NCBI GenBank assembly: GCA_903868285.1
Contig: CAIPUP010000022.1
Span: 1-8,039 of the forward strand
Reading direction: 5' to 3'
Origin: an uncultured beta proteobacterium
GTDB lineage: Bacteria > Pseudomonadota > Gammaproteobacteria > Burkholderiales > SG8-39
Length of the DNA stretch: 8,039 nucleotides
How positions within the stretch are numbered: the stretch's first letter is position 1; each line of letters starts with the position of its first letter. Positions 1 through 6,701 of the stretch are shown here, piece after piece. The notes beneath the pieces are model-generated. The model did no database searches and had not been told where the DNA came from. It saw nothing but the letters and a program-made list of their open reading frames with translations. The position numbers were made by a program, and so were the translations under genes.

Positions 1-450
1 ATTGACCACCAGCACATTGCCCGAGATCGCCACCTGCGCCACCGAGGCCAGATCGGTGATGGGGTCGTAATTCAGCTTGCTGTGCAGATGCGGATTGGTG
101 GCGCGCGAGGTGCCGGCCATCATCAGGGTGTAGCCGTCGGGTGCGGCCCGTGCCACGGCCTCTTCCGCCAGGATGGTGGTGGCGGCGGCGCGGTTCTCGG
201 TGACGATCACTTGTCCTAGGCGCTCGGCCATGGGGTGCGCCACTGCGCGAGTGATGATGTCGATGGTGCCGCCAGCCGAGGACGGCACGAGGATGCGCAG
301 CGCGCGGCTGGGGAAGTTTTGCGTGGTTTGCTGTACCGCGCTGCTCTGTGCATGGATGCTGCCGCCATACAGGGCAAGCGCCATCAGTAGACAAACACCG
401 AGACAAGCCGCAACACAAGGGCAGCGACGCAGGAAGTGATGCAGAAGCAT
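1..450 (-). CDS. Bug/TctC-family tripartite tricarboxylate transporter substrate-binding protein (3' part beyond the window)
   Basis: The first 150 codons of a minus-strand gene that runs off the left edge. The start is ATG at 448-450, preceded by a strong GGAGGAG ribosome binding site (458-464 on the plus strand, 7-base spacer). Residues 1-34 form a Sec signal peptide with a basic n-region, a hydrophobic core at about 14-28 and a likely cleavage after SIHA. The mature part has the Bug-family landmarks: FPSRALRILVPSSAGGTID (46-64), ENRAAA (85-90) and the ARAAPDGYTL block (100-109). Family members are periplasmic binding proteins for carboxylates, aromatic acids or similar anions, usually about 320 residues long, so roughly half is present. 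The usual PFxPGG loop is altered to PSSAGG. It diverges from the ring-cleavage dioxygenase gene. The ligand cannot be told from sequence. Family assignment is secure; the partner membrane proteins TctA/TctB are not visible. Confidence 0.88.
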   Translation of the reverse strand, partial: MLLHHFLRRCPCVAACLGVCLLMALALYGGSIHAQSSAVQQTTQNFPSRALRILVPSSAGGTIDIITRAVAHPMAERLGQVIVTENRAAATTILAEEAVARAAPDGYTLMMAGTSRATNPHLHSKLNYDPITDLASVAQVAISGNVLVVN

Positions 451-513
451 GGCCGATCTCCTCCGGCAGGGGTGCAGGGTTGGCGCTGGGGGCCTCGTGA
501 CTAAGCGGCGTTG

Positions 514-542
514 TGATGATCCCGGCGCGATTCGGGCATCAT
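514..542. promoter_or_regulatory. Inverted repeat in the divergent intergenic region, candidate operator
   Basis: Left arm ATGATCCCG (516-524) pairs with right arm CGGGCATCAT (533-542) around an 8-base spacer, with one extra C in the right arm. The repeat sits between two diverging genes (starts at 450 and 587), where a regulator controlling both would bind. No convincing -35/-10 pair was found near it. The operator role is inference from symmetry and position only; no regulator gene is in the window. Confidence 0.3.
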
Positions 543-571
543 GCCGGACTTGCGTGTTTTGCATCAACGCT

Positions 572-578
572 GGAGGAG
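572..578 (+). promoter_or_regulatory. Ribosome binding site that sets the dioxygenase start
   Basis: GGAGGAG lies 8 bases before ATG 587. The reading frame is open upstream to an ATG at 449, but that earlier start has no ribosome binding site and would add 46 Cys/Arg-rich residues that do not resemble the family. This site therefore decides for 587. Confidence 0.8.
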
Positions 579-586
579 AACAGGGC

Positions 587-1552
587 ATGGGCATTTCCGG
601 TATCGACAGCCTTACCTATGGCGTGGCGGATGTGGCCGCCAGCCGACGCTTTTTCGAGGACTGGGGTCTCTCCCTCCTGGACGGCGCGACGGATAGCGCG
701 CCGGTGTTGCAACTGGCCGACGGCGGCACCATCTGTCTGCGCGCGGCCAGCGACACTGCCTTGCCGGCGCTGCCGCCGGGCTATGGTCAGGCGCCACCGT
801 CGACCATGCGCGAGGTGATCTGGGGCGTGCATCACGCCGACGATCTGCAGGCCATCGAGGCCGAGCTCGGGCGCGATCGGCCAGTGACGCGCGATGCCGA
901 TGGCACGCTGCACACCCGCGACGATCTGGGCTATGCCATCGGCTTTCGGGTCACCCGTCGCCATGCGCTCACGCATGAGGCGGTGCGCGATAACGGTCCC
1001 GGCCGCATCGGTCGCATCGATGCCCGGGCCGAGGCCGCGCTGCCCTACCGGGTGCGTCAGCAGCGCATGGTGCATCTGGTGTACTGGGTGCCGCGCCAGT
1101 CGCAGCAGATGCTGCAGTTCTATGTCGAGCGGCTGGGCTTTCATGTCACCGAGTCGGTGAAGAACGTCGGGCACTTCCTGCGCTGTGGCGCCAGTGGCGA
1201 TCATCACAATCTGTTTTTGCAGACGCGCGGCGACAACTACGGCTTTCAGCATGTGGCGTTCGAGCTGCGCAATATCGATGATGTGATGTTCTGCGGCCAG
1301 CACATGGAGCAGCAGGGCTGGAAATCGCATCTCGGACCGGGGCGGCATGTGCTGGGCTCGAATGTCTACTGGTACTTCTGGTGCCCGGCTGGCGGCATCG
1401 TCGAGGCCGGGTGTGATCTGGACTTCATCACCGATCACTGGCCGGCCAAGGAGCTGGAGGTGGTGCCGGCCGGTGGCAGCTCCTGGTTTGTGCGGGCCGA
1501 GGACGCCGGCCTGCGTCCCGGGCATGGCGACTGGCCGCAGTTCAAGGCCTGA
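587..1552 (+). CDS. Type I extradiol ring-cleavage dioxygenase (VOC superfamily)
   Basis: A 321-residue protein with two vicinal-oxygen-chelate domains, at about 4-122 and 157-282. The C-terminal domain carries the Fe(II) set expected from BphC-type 2,3-dihydroxybiphenyl/catechol extradiol dioxygenases: H163 (VHLVYW), H222 (FQHVAFE) and E273 (GGIVEAG). It also has likely second-sphere residues H207, H254 and Y263. Spacings 207-222, 254-263 and 263-273 equal those recalled for BphC (195-210, 241-250, 250-260). The N-terminal domain lacks a metal site, as in two-domain extradiol enzymes. The enzyme should be cytosolic and cleave a catechol-type ring next to the two hydroxyls. The substrate is unknown; a meta-cleavage role fits the flanking Bug binding proteins. 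Start 587 is chosen for its GGAGGAG site. The gene diverges from the left Bug gene and is followed 29 bases later by a second Bug gene, probably co-transcribed. Confidence 0.85.
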   Translation: MGISGIDSLTYGVADVAASRRFFEDWGLSLLDGATDSAPVLQLADGGTICLRAASDTALPALPPGYGQAPPSTMREVIWGVHHADDLQAIEAELGRDRPVTRDADGTLHTRDDLGYAIGFRVTRRHALTHEAVRDNGPGRIGRIDARAEAALPYRVRQQRMVHLVYWVPRQSQQMLQFYVERLGFHVTESVKNVGHFLRCGASGDHHNLFLQTRGDNYGFQHVAFELRNIDDVMFCGQHMEQQGWKSHLGPGRHVLGSNVYWYFWCPAGGIVEAGCDLDFITDHWPAKELEVVPAGGSSWFVRAEDAGLRPGHGDWPQFKA

Positions 1553-1581
1553 TCAAGCACCGATAACCCAACGAGAATATT

Positions 1582-2616
1582 ATGGAAAAACCAATTAAAA
1601 CAACAACTTACAAAGTTTCTGCGGCGCTTGTTCTGGCACTGGTGATGGTGCTGACCATGGCGCTCGCCTGGCTGGTGTCGGTCAGCCTGGGCAGTGCCCA
1701 TGCGCAGAGCTATCCGTCGCGCCCGATCAAGCTGGTCTCGCCGTTTCCGCCGGGGGGCGGGGTGGATATCGTCGGCCGGCTGGTGGCGCAGATGGTCGGG
1801 CCGCGTCTGGGGCAGCAGGTCAATCTGGAGAACATGAGCGGCGCCTCCGGCCAGATCGGCACGCTGGCCGTAGCGCGTGCCGCGGCTGATGGCTACACCC
1901 TGTTGTTCGCACCGCCGACGCCGATCACCATTGCCGAACACTTCGAGCCCCGTCCGCAATACGACCTCAAGCGTGACTTCGCGGTGATCGGCATGATCGG
2001 CCGCAATCCGGGCGTGATCGTGGTCAATGCCACGGCCATCAAGGCGGCTGATTTGAAATCGTTTATCGCGCTGGCGCGCAGCCAGCCGGGCAAGATCTTC
2101 TACGGCTCACCCGGTCAGGGCCATGCCTTTCATCTGAGTACCGAGCTGTTCGCGCGCGAAGCCGGCATCCAGCTCAGTCATGTGCCGTACAAGGGCAGCG
2201 GTCCGGCGGTGATCGGCCTCATCGCCGGTGATGTGCAGTTTATGGTGCAGTCGTTCGAGGCAGTGAAGGAACACATCCGCGCCGGCAAGCTGCGTGCGCT
2301 GGCCACGCTGGAGTCGACCCGTCTGGAAGCGTTTCCGCAATTGCCGACCCTGGCCGAGAGCGGCCTGAAAAACCTCAACGTGGTGAACTGGTATGGCGTG
2401 TTCGCGCCGGCACGCACCCCGCGCGATATTCTGGCGCGCTGGGAAAAGGAACTGCTGGCCTTGCCGCAAGACCCCACCTTCGTGGCGCGCATGCGCGAGA
2501 TGAGCTTCGATCCCATCGCCCTGGGCAGCGCCGACTTTGTGCGCATGCTGGATGCCGAGCGCGAGCAATGGGCCTCGGTGATCAAGGCCGCCGGGGTGTC
2601 GACGGCGAAGAACTGA
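1582..2616 (+). CDS. Bug/TctC-family tripartite tricarboxylate transporter substrate-binding protein
   Basis: A full-length 344-residue periplasmic binding protein. It begins with an unusually long Sec signal peptide: a Lys/Thr-rich n-region at 1-11, a hydrophobic core at about 13-37 and cleavage near SAHA (38-41). The mature part shows the family blocks: YPSRPIKLVSPFPPGGGVD (44-62), DGYTLLFA (103-110), YGSPGQGHAFHLSTELF (174-190), HVPYKGSGPAV (200-210) and GDVQFM (216-221). Length is normal for the family with the long leader. It should bind a carboxylate or aromatic anion in the periplasm for a TTT or similar transporter, but no TctA/TctB genes are adjacent. It follows the dioxygenase gene at 29 bases in the same direction, suggesting one transcript and possibly a substrate linked to ring cleavage. 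The ribosome binding site is weak (ACGAGA). It converges on the phoX gene. Confidence 0.9.
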   Translation: MEKPIKTTTYKVSAALVLALVMVLTMALAWLVSVSLGSAHAQSYPSRPIKLVSPFPPGGGVDIVGRLVAQMVGPRLGQQVNLENMSGASGQIGTLAVARAAADGYTLLFAPPTPITIAEHFEPRPQYDLKRDFAVIGMIGRNPGVIVVNATAIKAADLKSFIALARSQPGKIFYGSPGQGHAFHLSTELFAREAGIQLSHVPYKGSGPAVIGLIAGDVQFMVQSFEAVKEHIRAGKLRALATLESTRLEAFPQLPTLAESGLKNLNVVNWYGVFAPARTPRDILARWEKELLALPQDPTFVARMREMSFDPIALGSADFVRMLDAEREQWASVIKAAGVSTAKN

Positions 2617-2663
2617 CAGCGCTGAAAACGCTGGGAGAACGGAGCCAGCGCGTTCGCAGCCCC
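2617..2663. other. Short convergent intergenic region with a small stem-loop
   Basis: Forty-seven bases separate two converging stop codons. CAGCG (2617-2621) and CGCTG (2629-2633) can form a five-pair stem with a seven-base loop immediately after the Bug stop codon. There is no following T-run on the plus strand, so it is at best a weak bidirectional terminator. Confidence 0.25.
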
Positions 2664-4658
2664 TCAGCTTCCGATCACGCCGCCATCCTTGCGTCGGATC
2701 ACCACCGTTGACGAGCGCGGGCGTCCACCGGACTCGCCCTGCGGCCAGCTGCTCACCGCCTTGGGCTTGGCCGGATCATTGCGCTCGCTGCTGGTTTCAC
2801 CCGGATGCTGGATGTTGATGAACAGGTTGCGTTGATCCGGCGTCATGATCACGCCAGTGATCTCACAGCCTTTGGGGCCGGTTAGAAAGCGGCGTATCTC
2901 ACCGCTGCGCACATCCGCCGCCAGCATCTGGTTATTGCCCAGACGGGCGTAGTCGCCCTGGTTCAAGACGCTGGTCGAGACATCGGTCTGTATCCACAGC
3001 AGACCGCTGTCGTCGAACCACAGGCCGTCCGGGCTGCCGAAGGCATCGCCACGAATGTTGCCGCGCTTGTTCGCATCCGGATGTTGCGGGTCGCCGGCCA
3101 GCACGAAGATATCCCACGCAAAGCGCGTTGATGCCGGGTCGTTGCCTTGTTCGCGCCAGCGAATGATGTGACCAAAGCTGTTGCGCGCGCGCGGGTTGGC
3201 CTGATCCACGCCAGCCATCGGCGCCGCGCCACGGCGACTGTTATTGGTGAGGGTGCAATACACCTCCCGGGTGTGCGGATGTACCGCAATCCATTCCGGC
3301 CGGTCCATGGGCGTGGCCTTCAGCGCATCGGCAGCAGCGCGGGTACGGATCAGCACATCGGCCTGATCGGCAAAGCCCGCTGCTGCCGTCAGTGGCCCGT
3401 TGCCGAACACCAGCGGTAACCATTGCCCGCTGCCATCGGCATCAAAGCGCGCTACATACAGCGTGCCGTGATCGAGTAAGGATGCATTGCCCTTGGCCGT
3501 TGGTTCCTTGGCATTCCAGGCATCGCGCGAGACAAATTTGTAGATGTATTCAAACTGCCGGTCATCACCCATGTAGACGGTGATCCGTCCATCCGGGCCG
3601 ACCACGCTGAAGGCACCTTCATGGCTGAAACGACCCAATGCAGTGCGTTTGACCGGCTTGGATTGCGGGTCGTAGGGATCGATCTCGACCACCCAGCCAA
3701 AGCGGTTGGGCTCGTTCGGATGCAGTCCGGCATCGAAGCGCTGATCGAATTCGTGCCAGCGATAACCGCGCCCTGCCTTGGTGATGCCATTACGAAGATG
3801 GTCGGCGCTCAGGCTGCCGGAATTGGCGAAGTAGGTATCCCAGTTTTCTTCGCAAGTGAGATAGCTGCCCCAGGCGGTATAGCCATTGGCGCAGTTGTTG
3901 AGTGTGCCAAGAACTTCGCGCCCACTGGGGTCGGCCGCGGTCTGCATGCCTTGGCTACCCGCTGCCGGTCCGCTGAGGGTGATTGGCGTCAACGCCGTGA
4001 TGCGCCGCGCCAGCGGCGAGGGGCGCACCACCGTCCATTGATCGCTATCGCGCCGTACCTCCACCACGCTCACGCCATGTGCGGCCTGCGATTTGCGTAC
4101 CTTCTCCGCGCTCCAGCCGGCATAGCCATCGCTGTGTAGCAGGCCATCGTCGGTGTATTCATGATTGATGGCCAGCAAGCCCTGTGACGAGCTGCGACTG
4201 TCGCGCGGTAAGGCAAAGAAGTGCAGTCCATCGTGATGCATGCCCGCTTGCAGCATCTGATCGGCGGCGCTATTGCTGGCGTCGTCGCGAAACACGGGCG
4301 AGCCATCGCGGTGGCCGATAGCATCACCCCAAGATAGCAGCACCGACGCGGTGTAGCCCTCAGGCACCTGCACGCTATCGCTGGTGGAAACCGCTACTCC
4401 TTTGAAACTCATGCGGGGGCCGGCGGCATTGGCGCTGCGATGGAGGGTATTGCCTTGGTTCGTGGCGCAGGCTGACAGCGAGGCCAACGACGCTGCACTC
4501 AGAGGCAGGCTGGCCTTGGCCATCCAGGCAGCACCACCAGCCAGAACATTGCGCCGCGATAGTCGCGCTTGTAAGACTTGCGTAAAGCTTGGCTGGTCGT
4601 CGTTGTGCGCGGCAACCGCTGGGTTGAGTGATTGGTCATCACGATAGCTATGACTCAT
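2664..4658 (-). CDS. phoX: PhoX-family alkaline phosphatase (DUF839), Tat-exported
   Basis: A 664-residue protein of the usual PhoX length. PhoX enzymes are Ca/Fe-dependent phosphomonoesterases that act outside the cytoplasmic membrane and free phosphate from organic esters during phosphate starvation. A twin-arginine signal lies at the N-terminus (LSRRNVLAGG, 33-42), followed by a moderately hydrophobic stretch to about residue 63. Family blocks in order: INHEYTD (164-170), NNCANGYTAWGSYLTCEENW (254-273) with the Cys/Glu-rich metal-site segment, GRFSHEGAF (342-350), YMGDDRQFEYIYKF (362-375), RPEWIAVHP (453-461), FGSPDGLWFDDSG (540-552) and ITGVIMTPDQRNLFINIQHP (600-619). ATG 4658 is preceded by GAGG at a loose spacing. 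LSAC at 61-64 resembles a lipobox, so the mature protein might be a lipoprotein. It diverges from the phosphite-type transporter operon, and a PHO-box-like site points toward it. Identity is firm; regulation is inferred. Confidence 0.93.
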   Translation of the reverse strand: MSHSYRDDQSLNPAVAAHNDDQPSFTQVLQARLSRRNVLAGGAAWMAKASLPLSAASLASLSACATNQGNTLHRSANAAGPRMSFKGVAVSTSDSVQVPEGYTASVLLSWGDAIGHRDGSPVFRDDASNSAADQMLQAGMHHDGLHFFALPRDSRSSSQGLLAINHEYTDDGLLHSDGYAGWSAEKVRKSQAAHGVSVVEVRRDSDQWTVVRPSPLARRITALTPITLSGPAAGSQGMQTAADPSGREVLGTLNNCANGYTAWGSYLTCEENWDTYFANSGSLSADHLRNGITKAGRGYRWHEFDQRFDAGLHPNEPNRFGWVVEIDPYDPQSKPVKRTALGRFSHEGAFSVVGPDGRITVYMGDDRQFEYIYKFVSRDAWNAKEPTAKGNASLLDHGTLYVARFDADGSGQWLPLVFGNGPLTAAAGFADQADVLIRTRAAADALKATPMDRPEWIAVHPHTREVYCTLTNNSRRGAAPMAGVDQANPRARNSFGHIIRWREQGNDPASTRFAWDIFVLAGDPQHPDANKRGNIRGDAFGSPDGLWFDDSGLLWIQTDVSTSVLNQGDYARLGNNQMLAADVRSGEIRRFLTGPKGCEITGVIMTPDQRNLFINIQHPGETSSERNDPAKPKAVSSWPQGESGGRPRSSTVVIRRKDGGVIGS

Positions 4659-4755
4659 TGCGCAGGCCTCGTTCTAGTTCGTTGAAATTCGCTGTCATGG
4701 TGCTTAATCGCTTAGCAAAGTTGCTTGAGATCCCGTGCGACGCTAGCGGCTGTTG

Positions 4756-4773
4756 ATGACAATTCCATGACGC
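4756..4773 (-). promoter_or_regulatory. PHO-box-like site facing phoX
   Basis: Read on the minus strand, this is GCGTCAT, spacer GGAA, TTGTCAT. The half-sites match the PhoB consensus half-site CTGTCAT at 5/7 and 6/7, with the canonical 4-base spacer (11-base period). It lies about 100 bases upstream of the phoX start. No good -10 hexamer is evident at the expected distance, so the exact promoter is uncertain. PhoB control of phoX genes is well established in other bacteria. Confidence 0.5.
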
Positions 4774-4776
4774 CGA

Positions 4777-4794
4777 TATTCACGAAGTTGTCAT
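4777..4794 (+). promoter_or_regulatory. PHO-box-like site facing the phosphite operon
   Basis: Plus-strand TATTCAC, spacer GAAG, TTGTCAT. The second half-site matches CTGTCAT at 6/7; the first is weak but keeps the TCA core in phase. About ten bases downstream, CATAGT (4805-4810) could be the -10 element, the arrangement expected when a PHO box replaces the -35. It lies 3 bases from the oppositely oriented box for phoX. Confidence 0.4.
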
Positions 4795-4806
4795 AGTAGC
4801 TGCGCA

Positions 4807-4824
4807 TAGTCACGAAAACTTCAT
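4807..4824 (+). promoter_or_regulatory. Second, weaker PHO-box-like repeat upstream of the phosphite operon
   Basis: TAGTCAC, spacer GAAA, ACTTCAT: half-sites at 11-base spacing with a conserved TCA core, but only about 5/7 and 4/7 matches. It overlaps the candidate -10 of the preceding site, so the two are unlikely to work identically. Presented as a possible accessory site. Confidence 0.2.
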
Positions 4825-4866
4825 CCAGTCCCTGGGCAAATTCCACGGCTGGAGGTCTGGATTAAC

Positions 4867-5778
4867 GTGACAGGGAGTCAGCGACCGGTGTCTGACATCG
4901 CTATCAAAACTGAACAGTTGCAAGTGATTTATCCCAACGGGGTACAGGCGCTGCGCAGCACCAATCTTGAAATTGAACGCGGCAGCTTTGTGGTGTTGCT
5001 GGGTTCTTCTGGCGCAGGTAAATCGAGCTTGCTGCGAGCGCTCAATGGTTTGGTGCCGCCTGGTGCGGGGCGGGTGCTTGCAACGTTCGAATCCGGTCAA
5101 CAGAACAGCTGGAAAAACAGACCGAGCGATGTCGGGCCAGGCGTGGCTGGCATACCGCTCGACATTTCCCCATCGACGCGCTTGCGCCAGCATCGCAGTC
5201 GTACTGGCATGGTGTTCCAGCAACATCACCTCATTGGTCGATTGACCGTGCTGGATAACGTGTTGATGGGGCGGCTCGGACACCATCATGGCTGGCGTGC
5301 CTTGTTACCTTGTACCCGCGCTGAAAAAGCCATGGCGTTGCGGGCGATCCATCGTGTCGGATTGCTGGAGCGCGCCTTGCAGCGCGCCGATCAGCTCTCC
5401 GGCGGACAGCAGCAGCGCGTCGGTGTCGCCCGCGCCCTGGTGCAGTCACCGCAACTGCTCCTGGCCGACGAGCCGGTGGCGAGCCTGGATCCGGCCACGG
5501 CGCTGGATCTGCTGGGTCTGATGCACAGCATCTGTAAAAGCGATGGACTGACCGCCGTGGTGAGCCTGCACCAGGTGGAGTACGCCAGGCAGTTTGCCGA
5601 TCGCATCATTGGCTTGCATCAGGGGCAGGTGGTTTTTGATGACCAGCCACAGCAGCTGACCGAGGCTGTGGTGCAGCGTCTTTATCGGGTAACGGCAATG
5701 CCAGAAGCGCTTGGCAGCGCAGAAACGCATTCCGGTAATGCCATCGGCGCTGTCCTGAATGACTTTGTAACTGCATGA
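4867..5778 (+). CDS. ptxA/phnC: Phosphite/phosphonate ABC transporter ATP-binding protein (PtxA/PhnC type)
   Basis: ATPase subunit that would drive inner-membrane import of phosphite or a phosphonate; 303 residues from GTG 4867. Motifs: Walker A GSSGAGKS (46-53), Q-loop FQQHHL (117-122), signature LSGGQQQR (177-184), Walker B LLLADEP (197-203), D-loop SLDP (206-209) and switch His235. The pattern VLDNVLMGRLGHHHGWRALLP (within 128-148) and the SLHQVEYA ending are typical of PhnC-like ATPases. Between Walker A and the Q-loop the protein is about 16 residues longer than E. coli PhnC; the extra material lies at about 73-108. Two GTG starts are possible: 4867, with GGAGGT at 4851-4856, and 4888, with AGGGAG at 4872-4877. 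Neither is decisive, and the true protein may be 7 residues shorter. Its stop overlaps an ATG in an ATGA arrangement, so translation is coupled to the binding-protein gene. Phosphite is favoured over phosphonate because of the ptxD-like gene downstream. Confidence 0.9.
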   Translation: MTGSQRPVSDIAIKTEQLQVIYPNGVQALRSTNLEIERGSFVVLLGSSGAGKSSLLRALNGLVPPGAGRVLATFESGQQNSWKNRPSDVGPGVAGIPLDISPSTRLRQHRSRTGMVFQQHHLIGRLTVLDNVLMGRLGHHHGWRALLPCTRAEKAMALRAIHRVGLLERALQRADQLSGGQQQRVGVARALVQSPQLLLADEPVASLDPATALDLLGLMHSICKSDGLTAVVSLHQVEYARQFADRIIGLHQGQVVFDDQPQQLTEAVVQRLYRVTAMPEALGSAETHSGNAIGAVLNDFVTA

Positions 5779-5785
5779 AAAATAT

Positions 5786-5790
5786 AAGGA
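5786..5790 (+). promoter_or_regulatory. Ribosome binding site that favours the later start of the binding-protein gene
   Basis: AAGGA lies 5 bases before ATG 5796. The alternative ATG at 5775 overlaps the upstream stop codon (ATGA) but has no Shine-Dalgarno sequence before it and would add 7 residues to the signal peptide n-region. Confidence 0.55.
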
Positions 5791-5795
5791 ATCAC

Positions 5796-6701
5796 ATGAC
5801 ACTCGAAATTCTGAAGCAGCCGCTGCGTGGTGCATTGAGGACTGTGATCGCGGCCGGCGCGATCGTGCTCGGATTCGCCACGACGTTTAGCCATGCCCAA
5901 ACACCCAAGGATCCGGCCACCCTGCGCGTGGCTCTGCTGCCGGATGAAAATGCCTCGACCCTGATTCAGAACGCGCAGCCGCTAAAGCTTTATCTGCAGC
6001 AGCAGCTGAAAAAGAATATCGAGATCATCGTCACCACCGACTACTCGTCGATGATCGAAGCGATGCGTTTTGGGCGTATCGAGGTGGCTTACTTCGGGCC
6101 GTTCTCCTATGTGCTGGCACGTACCCGGGCACCGGAAATCGAACCGTTTGCGGTCGGTGTGGAGCGCGGTTCGCCCACCTATCAATCGATTTTGATTGCC
6201 AATGCTGCAGGCGCGGTCAAAACGCTGGCGGATGTACGCGGCAAGCCGTTTGGCTTCGGTGATCAGGCCTCGACTTCCAGCCATCTGGTGCCACGCGCGC
6301 ACTTGCTGAAAAAATCTGGGCTGGATGGCGAGAAGGATTACAAGCCGGTGCATCTGGGTGCACACGATGCGGTGGCGCGCGCAGTACAGGCCGGACAGGT
6401 ACCGGCCGGCGCCTTGTCCAAGGCCATCTACGACAACCTGGTGAGCCGTAACACCATCGATACCAGCAAGCTGGTGACGCTGGATGTGTCAGCCGCGATT
6501 CCCAACTATCCGATCGTGATGCGGGGCAATCTGACGCCGGCGCTGAAGCAGGCCTTGCGGGATGCGTTTCTTGGCATGAAAGACAAGGAAGTGTTGAAGT
6601 CCTTCCGCGTCGAAGGCTTTGTCGCAACCGATGACGCCAGCTACAACGTCCTGCGGGAAACAGCCCAGGTGCTGCGGCTCGACATCGCGAAGATGAAGTG
6701 A
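5796..6701 (+). CDS. ptxB/phnD: Phosphite/phosphonate ABC transporter periplasmic substrate-binding protein (PtxB/PhnD type)
   Basis: Periplasmic receptor that would capture phosphite and deliver it to the PtxA/PtxC-type transporter; 301 residues from ATG 5796 (308 if ATG 5775 is used). Signal peptide: basic region to about R15, hydrophobic core 17-30, cleavage after FSHA (34). Mature motifs: LRVALLPDENAST (43-55), TDYSSMIEAMRFGRIEVAYF (81-100) and GPFSYVLA (101-108), then FGDQASTSSHLVP (154-166) and GAHDAV (188-193). The STS run in the third block, the aromatic residues Y83/Y99/Y105 and D191 fall where PhnD-family proteins contact the oxyanion. The common DPxSTS motif reads DQASTS here, with Gln157 replacing Pro. 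Whether it binds phosphite, hypophosphite or methylphosphonate cannot be settled by reading; the neighbouring ptxD argues for phosphite. Its stop TGA overlaps the permease ATG (TGATG). Confidence 0.9.
   Translation: MTLEILKQPLRGALRTVIAAGAIVLGFATTFSHAQTPKDPATLRVALLPDENASTLIQNAQPLKLYLQQQLKKNIEIIVTTDYSSMIEAMRFGRIEVAYFGPFSYVLARTRAPEIEPFAVGVERGSPTYQSILIANAAGAVKTLADVRGKPFGFGDQASTSSHLVPRAHLLKKSGLDGEKDYKPVHLGAHDAVARAVQAGQVPAGALSKAIYDNLVSRNTIDTSKLVTLDVSAAIPNYPIVMRGNLTPALKQALRDAFLGMKDKEVLKSFRVEGFVATDDASYNVLRETAQVLRLDIAKMK

Noticed and set aside
173..439. Plus-strand open frame of 88 codons at the left edge
   Set aside because: It is antisense to the Bug/TctC gene, whose signal peptide and family motifs are clear on the minus strand.
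449..586. 46-codon N-terminal extension of the dioxygenase from ATG 449
   Set aside because: No ribosome binding site precedes it, its composition is unlike the family, and it overlaps the opposite gene's start and leader region. ATG 587 has GGAGGAG at ideal spacing.
539..1525. Long minus-strand open frame (328 codons) opposite the dioxygenase
   Set aside because: It is the antisense shadow of a GC-rich gene; no recognisable motifs, and the plus-strand frame has a full catalytic set.
2617..2633. Rho-independent terminator after the second Bug gene
   Set aside because: The stem is only five pairs with no T-run; noted only as a weak hairpin.
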